Positions 8,001-10,334 of a stretch of DNA of 10,334 nt are shown here, piece by piece. This DNA is from DATJXG01 sp035500455 (GTDB taxonomy: Bacteria; Acidobacteriota; Terriglobia; Terriglobales; Acidobacteriaceae). The notes beneath the pieces were generated by a model. It made no database searches. It had not been told where the DNA came from and worked only from the letters and a program-made list of their open reading frames with translations. Made by a program: the position numbers and the translations under genes. The stretch spans positions 1 to 10,334 of the forward strand of contig DATJXG010000400.1 in the NCBI GenBank assembly GCA_035500455.1, in the 5' to 3' direction. The stretch's first letter is position 1. The number at the start of each line of letters is the position of its first letter.

Positions 8001-9318
8001 GAACTTCTCGCTGACCAACACACCCGGCACTGCGGCCTCGATCACGGCTACCCAGGGATCGGGACAGTCGATAGCGATCAACATGCCGTATCCGGTCCAA
8101 CTGCAGGCGGTGGTGAAGGATAGCGGCAGCAACCCGGTGCCGGGAGTGAACGTCACCTTCACCGTAGTGCCCGGGGTAGGCGGAGCCGGCGGCACTTTCC
8201 CCGGCAACGTTACCAGCGTCGTGATCGCCACTGACTCCAACGGCCTGGCCACGGCCCCAACTCTTACTGCCAACTCCAGCCCCGGGACTTTCACCGTAAC
8301 TGCGGCGGCCCAGGGCGACGGCAGCACCAGCTTCTCCCTCACCAACCTGCACGGCAACCCGTCCACCATTACGACCGTGGCAGGCTCTGGCCAGAGCGCC
8401 ACCATCAACACCCCATTTTCCACGGCGCTGCAGGCGCTGGTGAAAGACGCGGGTAACAATCCGGTGCCGGGCGTAAGTGTAACCTTCACGGCGCCAGCCT
8501 CAGGCGCCAGTGGCACTTTCCCGGGCAACGTCACAAGTACAGCCGTCATGACCAACTCTAGTGGCGTGGCCACCGCGCCCACCTTCACCGCCAACAGTGC
8601 CTCCGGCGGCTACATGGTAACGGCCAGCACAGCCGGAGTCGCCACTCCCGCCGGCTTCTCCCTCACCAACGTCAACCCCATGATCATCATGGTCAATCCG
8701 ATGTCGCTGGATTTCGGCACCATAAATCTGGGCGACACCAAGAGCATGAACCTGACGGTGAAAAACGTCAGCTCCTCCAACACGAACATCACCAACATCA
8801 ACTTCACCTACGGCCCCGGCTCCGGCAAAGACTTCGGCTACACCACGCAATGCGGCGGCGCCATCAAGCCGGGCAAGACCTGCACCATCACCGTTAAACT
8901 GCATGCCCAGGACCTGGGCGCCGGCGCTGCCATCCTCAATATCTTCTACAATGGCGTGGGCAGCCCGGTGCAAGTGGGCCTGATGGGCAACGTGATCAAC
9001 CCCAAAGCCAGGCTGAACAAGTCCAGCCTGAACTTTGGCAACGTGAAGGTAGGCAACAGCTCGACCACTTCGGTGACTCTAACCAGCAGTGGCGACACGC
9101 CTCTTGTGATCAACAGCATCAGCATCAGCGGCTCGTCGAACTTCACCCAGATGAATGGCTGTCCGGTCGGCATGCCCGGCCTGGCGCCGAACAATACGTG
9201 CACCATCTCTGTGACCTTCGCACCCTCAACGAAGAAGTCACTCTCGGCAACCTTAAAAATCAGCGACAACGCCTCCTCCAGCCCGCAAACGGTGTCGCTG
9301 CAAGGGAAAGGAAACTAG
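1822..9318 (+). CDS. Giant secreted multidomain protein (beta-helix, NHL, DUF11, Ig-like, P-domain)
   Basis: This 2498-residue protein is probably exported and surface- or matrix-associated; no catalytic domain is recognised. Residue map: signal peptide 1-62; parallel beta-helix with choice-of-anchor Q ending (TDQRGVSRPQGANCDIGAYE) 63-434; beta-sandwich 435-540; six NHL repeats 541-878; choice-of-anchor D/ASPM-Hydin-like 879-984; DUF11 985-1106; Big-1-like Ig 1107-1212; Ig-like group 3 1213-1319; P-domain 1320-1495; DUF11 1499-1622 and 1624-1747; five Ig-like domains of about 108 residues 1748-2286; two ASPM/SPD-2/Hydin-type domains 2287-2394 and 2395-2498. Scattered Cys pairs inside domains suit disulfides outside the cytoplasm. 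There is no PEP-CTERM, LPXTG, outer-membrane barrel or obvious type IX tail. Such mosaics are common in Acidobacteriota and are usually annotated by domain only; adhesion or matrix binding is inferred. The gene reads through without a frameshift. Confidence 0.9.
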   Translation: MSAPSASLARGVFCSLLPKTFSNQSGAGFETRRPSVSLLRPAAFFLAACLLVLCSALPSLAAVGTVTSLADDGTSGTLRSVIASAAAGDTVVFGVTGTIVLNCAGGGPVTISKNLAISGPGAANLAVSGNNACTVFVVNLGVTATISGLTIENGFETTGGGIYDNGTLTVNNSTLSGNSASSSSGNVFGGGIYVAAGATATVSNSTLSGNVANLVNAGGGGAIANLGTLTVSKSTFSSNSTAGGWGGGIYNGATATIINSTFSNNSAVISGQNGGQGGGVFDGGTMTLVNDTFSGNSANQAQGGGGAIWEKSGILTMKGTILANSPSGGNCAIYFMGTTATSNGYNLSDDSSCSFLTATGDQKGVSAGLDTTNGLKNNGGPTSTIALLSTSTAKDAVPASACTDTAGNYITTDQRGVSRPQGANCDIGAYELTQVPTANVCPGGIGPAPCSATITALFNIPAGVTVGSTNVLTQGTANLDFTLSSSTSTTTPPTETVHVQFAPLAPGLRMGAVVLKDTSGNLIASVPIYGIGVGSGLAFTPGIISTVAGTGAFGSSGDNGPATSAEIALPTGVVVDAAGNFYIADVGEHCVRKVDTSGTISTVAGICNGVSGYNGDGIAATSAQLNHPEGLALDGAGNLYIGDVGNNRIRMVNSTSGIITTIAGNGSGGYNGDNIPATSASLNSPSGVALDAAGNFYIAEFRNHRIRKVDISGIITTVAGNGTQGYNGDGIAATTAELNTPFGVAADSSGNIYIADTDNERIRKVGTSGIITTFAGTGTGGYNGDGIAATAAELGLPTGVAVDAAGDLYIADQSGQRVRKVDTSGIITTLAGTGAASYNGDGIVATAAQLNYPFSVAPDGAGNLYIGDQEGSRVRKVNVTTSSLSFGSVSVGDTSSAQSVVVSDTGDASLNFTQPFGITSNFQLEGVGNACAPGTPLAIGASCDLGAYFAPTTTGNPLTGTLTVTDDAFNSPHTVNLSGVGVTVPVLSVSKSHSGTFTQGLTGEWDITVSNTQSGSTTSGTTTVTDTLPSGYTLNTYSGSGWSCSGSSVVTCTSIQAVSGGSTFAVLALTVNIPANSPVSVSNSAMASGGGAGASATSLTDTVTVVQVPSTVTINGSSTQNANVGTAFGSLAVTVKDAGGVVIANAPVTFAAPATGASGTFSNLSNSTTVNTNSSGVADPGTFTANAIPGGPYLVTVTAGSANTSFSLTNNAVIVGASTTTSLSSSVISSFTTPPMNVTTFTATVTDGSTVNDGTVTFSDPANNFTCSGGNTVAVSNGQATCSTSFSAEGTDKVTATYNGTVNFQTSNGSVTQTVSNHTVVTGNQYCNPGAITLPATAAGGSPYPSNIFVSGAGTSTASVTLALNHISATDVKLWDLLLIDPTGKKFVPMAGVGDASAISNVDVTLSDGASAALPSASPLTTGTYKPSDFNDGPITFFSTAPAGPYDYPAAFGTATLGSEFNSLNPNGTWQLYAEVANAGGAGSIGGGWCLNIQTTPPDLSIAKTHSPASFTQGDTGDRFTITVTNTGPVTSGGTVTVTDTLPSGLTATAATGTNWSCTVGNPTTTCTSTDSITPSHNYPDITLTVNVAANATNPQNNTATVSGSGDNTLSNDTANDSVPIIAAPVLSIVKGHTGTFTQGSTGVWTIDVSNTATGSTTAGTTTVTDSLFTGYTLASYSGTGWTCTGTASVSCSSTTGVSGGSAFPTLSLTVNIPASSPPTVANTAQVSGGGSVGSPSSTTSASVVQVPFIVVKAPGSSPQSTPISNGFTNPLSVTVLDANSIPIPNYAVVFTAPGSGASGMFSNTSNTVTINTNSSGVANAGTFTANSTAGGPYSVSATAGPASTNFSLTNNPGGAATISITQGNNQSATVNNAFGTTLQVVVKDSGNNPVPGVDVTFTAPPSGASGTFTGNVTTVVIATDSTGLATEAFTANTMAGSYNVTAAAQGDGSTSFSLTNNPGNAFSITPTSGSGQSTHINMPFGSPLVATVKDNFGNVIPNASVTFSAPAGAVPSGTFSNNTTTITANTGATGTLSETFTANSTAGGPYTVSASTPGVATPANFSLTNTPGTAASITATQGSGQSIAINMPYPVQLQAVVKDSGSNPVPGVNVTFTVVPGVGGAGGTFPGNVTSVVIATDSNGLATAPTLTANSSPGTFTVTAAAQGDGSTSFSLTNLHGNPSTITTVAGSGQSATINTPFSTALQALVKDAGNNPVPGVSVTFTAPASGASGTFPGNVTSTAVMTNSSGVATAPTFTANSASGGYMVTASTAGVATPAGFSLTNVNPMIIMVNPMSLDFGTINLGDTKSMNLTVKNVSSSNTNITNINFTYGPGSGKDFGYTTQCGGAIKPGKTCTITVKLHAQDLGAGAAILNIFYNGVGSPVQVGLMGNVINPKARLNKSSLNFGNVKVGNSSTTSVTLTSSGDTPLVINSISISGSSNFTQMNGCPVGMPGLAPNNTCTISVTFAPSTKKSLSATLKISDNASSSPQTVSLQGKGN
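2008..3123 (+). other. Parallel beta-helix with choice-of-anchor Q ending
   Basis: Residues 63-434 open with VTSLADDGTSGTLRSVI, the usual lead-in of Acidobacteriota beta-helix proteins. They continue with imperfect coils of the type GGGIY-NGTLTVNNSTLSGNS (for example near 2296, 2389, 2479, 2560, 2650 and 2731) that stack Asn and Ser ladders. The block closes with NNGGPTSTIALL and TDQRGVSRP...DIGAYE, the signature of the choice-of-anchor Q family. The fold is known to serve as a binding or enzymatic scaffold; I see no lyase active-site pattern here. Confidence 0.75.
3442..4455 (+). repeat. Six NHL repeats forming a beta-propeller
   Basis: Six copies of the pattern V-D-AGN-YIAD---RIRKV-TSGIITT-AG appear. 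The conserved Gly-Asn/Asp codon pair falls at 3556, 3730, 3901, 4069, 4237 and 4405, giving spacings of 174, 171, 168, 168 and 168 nt. Each blade is joined by GYNGDGIAAT-A-LN linkers. Six blades are enough to close a propeller. NHL propellers bind proteins or other ligands. The exact 168-nt spacing of the last four blades suggests they duplicated more recently than the first two. Confidence 0.9.
4774..5457 (+). repeat. DUF11-Ig module, copy 1
   Basis: Residues 985-1212 hold one DUF11 domain (VTDTLPSGYTL, SGWSCSG, LTVNIPA) followed by a Big-1-like Ig domain (ASGTFSN, NTNSSGVA, FTAN, FSLTNN). The whole pair recurs at 6691-7380 with an offset of 1920-1923 nt, so the two were copied as one unit. 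DUF11 domains are beta-sandwiches found in bacterial surface proteins. Confidence 0.7.
5779..6306 (+). other. P-domain (proprotein convertase P/Homo B-like)
   Basis: Residues 1320-1495 contain the order expected for a P/Homo B beta-sandwich: CNPGAITLPA, paired strands around SVTLALNHISATDVKLWDLL, a LIDPTGKK turn, a DFNDGPITF loop, and FNSLNPNGTWQLYAEV before a final GGWCLNI strand. P-domains usually follow a subtilisin-like protease; no protease domain lies in this protein, so it acts here as a structural or binding domain. Two Cys (about 1327 and near 1490) may pair. Confidence 0.7.
6691..7380 (+). repeat. DUF11-Ig module, copy 2
   Basis: Residues 1624-1853 mirror copy 1 (4774-5457): GTFTQG-TG-W-I-VSNT, GTTTVTD, GYTL, GW-C-G, VSGGS-F, LTVNIPA, then the Ig with SGASG-FSN, NTNSSGVA and FTAN--GGPY. 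The DUF11 domain between them (1499-1622) is less like either copy, consistent with unit duplication of the pair rather than of single domains. Confidence 0.7.
7641..7682 (+). repeat. 42-nt exact repeat, copy 1
   Basis: These 42 bases, starting CGTAACTGCGGCGGCCCAGG, recur without a mismatch at 8295-8336. The offset is 654 nt, exactly two Ig repeat units. They encode VTAAAQGDGSTSFS. The flanks differ, so the identity looks recent or maintained by gene conversion. Confidence 0.85.
8295..8336 (+). repeat. 42-nt exact repeat, copy 2
   Basis: This is the second copy of the sequence at 7641-7682, in the fourth of the five tandem Ig domains. The codons after it diverge at synonymous sites (TCC CTC here, TCG CTG in the first copy). 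Confidence 0.85.
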
Positions 9319-9350
9319 CACCGCGACCGCGGGAAGTGTCGCCGGAAACT

Positions 9351-9403
9351 CGCGCCCTTGAGTCCCCGGTGGTGAAAACCTCACCACCGGAGACACGGGC
9401 GTG
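9351..9403 (+). terminator. Long hairpin after the giant gene, without a U-tract
   Basis: A 13-bp stem with one mismatch joins 9362-9374 to 9382-9394 around loop AAAACCT. An outer 7-bp stem, CGCGCCC (9351-9357) with GGGCGTG (9397-9403, one G-U), extends it. It begins 33 nt after the stop codon. No T-run follows, so it is either a 3' stabilising hairpin or a non-canonical terminator. Confidence 0.55.
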
Positions 9404-9446
9404 AATGACAGTCCTCCCCAAAACACCAGCCGTGTGTAGAAGCAGC

Positions 9447-9485
9447 TGCAGTCCGCCCGTCGGGCGGCCTGCATGGCGTTTTGTT
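9447..9485 (+). terminator. Rho-independent terminator candidate
   Basis: A CCGCCC-GTC-GGGCGG hairpin (9453-9467) is extended by TGCAG (9447-9451) pairing with CTGCA (9469-9473) across one mismatch. TTTTGTT follows at 9479-9485, after a 5-nt gap. It is a reasonable terminator for the giant gene's transcript, separating it from the zinc-ribbon gene that begins at 9520. Confidence 0.6.
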
Positions 9486-9519
9486 CGGATGCCCGTCGCC
9501 GCGGCTATTGAGGAGATTT

Positions 9520-9840
9520 ATGCAAACCCAAAGTTCCGGGTCCTACATCACCAAGGATTTGATCCTTGGCATCAATCGCTTGTGGAGCCAGACCGATGGC
9601 GGCGTCTTCGACTCGCTCGAATGCCCCAGCTGCCATCACCGCTCCGTCTCCATCTGGTTCACTCATCCCCGCGCCGACCAGTACCGCACCTGGTTTATCT
9701 GTAAACAATGCCGCCTGGAGGCGCGCTTCATCAACAGCGGCCCACCAAAGAACTACACCGAGGCCCGCATCAACGAACACCTGCAGGCCCACGACTCCGA
9801 ATGCTTGGCCCGCGCCCGCTTCCCCTGGCCGCCAAGATGA
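9520..9840 (+). CDS. Small zinc-ribbon hypothetical protein
   Basis: The 106-residue product has two CxxC knuckles, CPSC at residues 35-38 and CKQC at 61-64, 22 residues apart, which is the layout of a zinc ribbon. Aromatic residues (WFTHP, YRTWF) fill the strands between them. A short N-terminal helix (ITKDLILGINRLW, 10-22) and a C-terminal segment with HLQAH and a lone Cys95 complete it. No membrane segment or signal peptide is seen, so it is likely cytoplasmic. I do not recognise a named family; such ribbons bind nucleic acids or act as protein contacts. The ATG at 9520 is preferred over a TTG at 9481 because GAGGAG (9510-9515) precedes it, although the 4-nt spacing is short, and because the TTG lies inside the terminator's T-run. 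A kdsC-like gene follows 173 nt downstream. Confidence 0.7.
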   Translation: MQTQSSGSYITKDLILGINRLWSQTDGGVFDSLECPSCHHRSVSIWFTHPRADQYRTWFICKQCRLEARFINSGPPKNYTEARINEHLQAHDSECLARARFPWPPR

Positions 9841-9855
9841 TGCGATCGCAACACC

Positions 9856-9897
9856 GAGAACCGCGATCTGAGAACTGAGAACCGACAACTGAGAACC
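9856..9897 (+). repeat. Heptanucleotide tandem repeat
   Basis: Six in-phase 7-mers occur: GAGAACC, GCGATCT, GAGAACT, GAGAACC, GACAACT, GAGAACC (starts 9856, 9863, 9870, 9877, 9884, 9891). Four match GAGAACY exactly, and the other two are variants. The array lies just after the zinc-ribbon stop. I have an unverified impression of similar GAGAACT arrays in Acidobacteriota intergenic DNA. Confidence 0.75.
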
Positions 9898-9941
9898 GGG
9901 TTTCCCCGAAAAATAGCTGCACTCATGTTTTGCCCGTCGAC

Positions 9942-9966
9942 CTACAGGATCTGTTCCCATCTGTAG
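9942..9966 (+). other. Hairpin in the kdsC-like gene's upstream region
   Basis: CTACAG (9942-9947) pairs with CTGTAG (9961-9966). With the G at 9948 bulged out, AT (9949-9950) can also pair with AT (9959-9960), giving an 8-bp stem and an 8-nt loop. No T-run follows. It could be a leader structure or an operator-like inverted repeat for the downstream gene. Confidence 0.35.
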
Positions 9967-10002
9967 ATATGCGAGACTGATTGCGAGACCACTCCCAATC
10001 TC

Positions 10003-10008
10003 AGGAGG
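10003..10008 (+). promoter_or_regulatory. Strong SD selecting a TTG start
   Basis: AGGAGG matches the anti-SD core perfectly and lies 5 nt before TTG 10014. The first in-frame ATG (10080) is inside the catalytic DVDGT region, so it cannot be the start. Confidence 0.75.
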
Positions 10009-10013
10009 CAACT

Positions 10014-10334
10014 TTGCCCCGCTCGATCAAAATCTCTCCCGCGCTGAAGAAGCGCGCCGCTCAAATCAAAGTCCTCCTCATGGATGTGGACGGCACCATG
10101 ACCGACGGCGGCGTCACCCTGCTCTCGCAACCCGACGGCACCGCCCTCGAAATTAAGACCTTCGACGCCCACGACGGCCAGGGCCTCACCCTGGCCCACA
10201 CCGCCGGCCTGCGCACCGGCTGCATCACCGGCCGCGAAAGCCCCGCCCTGCTCCGCCGCGCCCGCGAGATGAAGATGGAATTCATCTACATGAAGCAGCC
10301 AGTAAAAACTCCGGCCTACGAAGAGATTCTCGCC
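10014..10334 (+). CDS. kdsC: KdsC-like HAD phosphatase (3' end outside window)
   Basis: The visible 107 codons match 3-deoxy-D-manno-octulosonate 8-phosphate phosphatase, a cytoplasmic enzyme that releases phosphate from KDO-8-P to give KDO for LPS inner core synthesis. HAD motif I is MDVDGTMTDG (residues 23-32, nucleophile Asp24, acid/base Asp26). Motif II is ITGR (71-74, Thr72). FDAHDGQGL (50-58) is the KdsC substrate-loop region, and AYEEIL falls at the window end. KdsC proteins are about 170-190 residues, so some 60% is present; motif III/IV (second Asp pair) lies beyond the window. The start is TTG, supported by AGGAGG 5 nt upstream. Related members of this HAD subfamily such as the cytidylyltransferase-linked phosphatases are possible, but the loop sequence favours KdsC. 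In many bacteria it sits with kdsA or kdsD; no such neighbour is visible upstream. Confidence 0.8.
   Translation, partial: MPRSIKISPALKKRAAQIKVLLMDVDGTMTDGGVTLLSQPDGTALEIKTFDAHDGQGLTLAHTAGLRTGCITGRESPALLRRAREMKMEFIYMKQPVKTPAYEEILA

Larger units (their letters stand above)
7063..8679 (+). repeat. Five tandem Ig-like (Big-1-type) domains
   Basis: Residues 1748-2286 are five domains of about 106-109 residues. Each follows the plan GSGQS-TIN-PF--LQ--VKD-GNNPVPGV-VTFTAP--GASGTF, then a GVAT--FTAN strand pair and FSLTN. They resemble the Big-1/invasin-type Ig fold that builds stiff stalks in surface proteins. The set shows graded similarity, with copies 2, 4 and 5 (KD-GNNPVPGV) closest, which suggests expansion by unequal crossing-over. 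Confidence 0.8.

Noticed and set aside
7063..8679. CRISPR-like periodicity in the Ig repeats
   Set aside because: The period is about 108 codons and follows protein domains, with synonymous divergence; there are no short direct repeats with unique spacers.
9842..9849. GCGATCGC palindrome resembling the cyanobacterial HIP1 element
   Set aside because: A single octamer is expected by chance in this window, and nothing else suggests a cyanobacterium.

Overview
The window looks like a chromosomal segment from an Acidobacteriota-type Gram-negative bacterium (inference). The support is a GC-rich background, a very large secreted protein mixing NHL, choice-of-anchor D/Q, DUF11 and Ig-like domains in the way common in soil Acidobacteriota, purine-rich Shine-Dalgarno sites, and a KdsC-type phosphatase, which implies an LPS outer membrane. 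No mobile-element gene, CRISPR array or complete RNA gene was found.

Layout from left to right. Bases 1-40 hold a rho-independent terminator from an unseen upstream gene. Bases 65-1138 hold a short, visibly lower-GC segment with a DUF3825-family protein (65-964) and a 52-residue basic protein (980-1138) that may have its own leaderless promoter. Bases 1139-1821 are non-coding. They contain a tRNA-fMet-like fragment, a promoter candidate framed by inverted repeats, and two copies of a roughly 90-nt leader (1441-1533 and 1739-1824), each ending in a Shine-Dalgarno and ATG.

Most of the window (1822-9318) is one gene for a 2498-residue exported protein. In order it has a signal peptide, a parallel beta-helix/choice-of-anchor Q region, a beta-sandwich, a six-bladed NHL propeller, a choice-of-anchor D domain, DUF11, Ig-like, Ig-like group 3, a P-domain, two DUF11 domains, five tandem Ig-like domains and two final ASPM/SPD-2/Hydin-type domains. 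It has no recognisable catalytic domain and no standard C-terminal anchor. A DUF11-Ig module occurs twice, and the last Ig repeats share a 42-nt identical stretch, so the gene has grown by internal duplication. It is probably a surface or matrix protein.

Downstream, two hairpins (9351-9403 and 9447-9485) close the giant gene. A small zinc-ribbon protein (9520-9840) follows, then a heptanucleotide tandem repeat (9856-9897), and then the first 107 codons of a kdsC-like gene (10014 to the window end) that starts with TTG. The downstream genes look like ordinary chromosome; the DUF3825 pair looks accessory. The most interesting unexplained structure is the duplicated leader in front of the giant gene.
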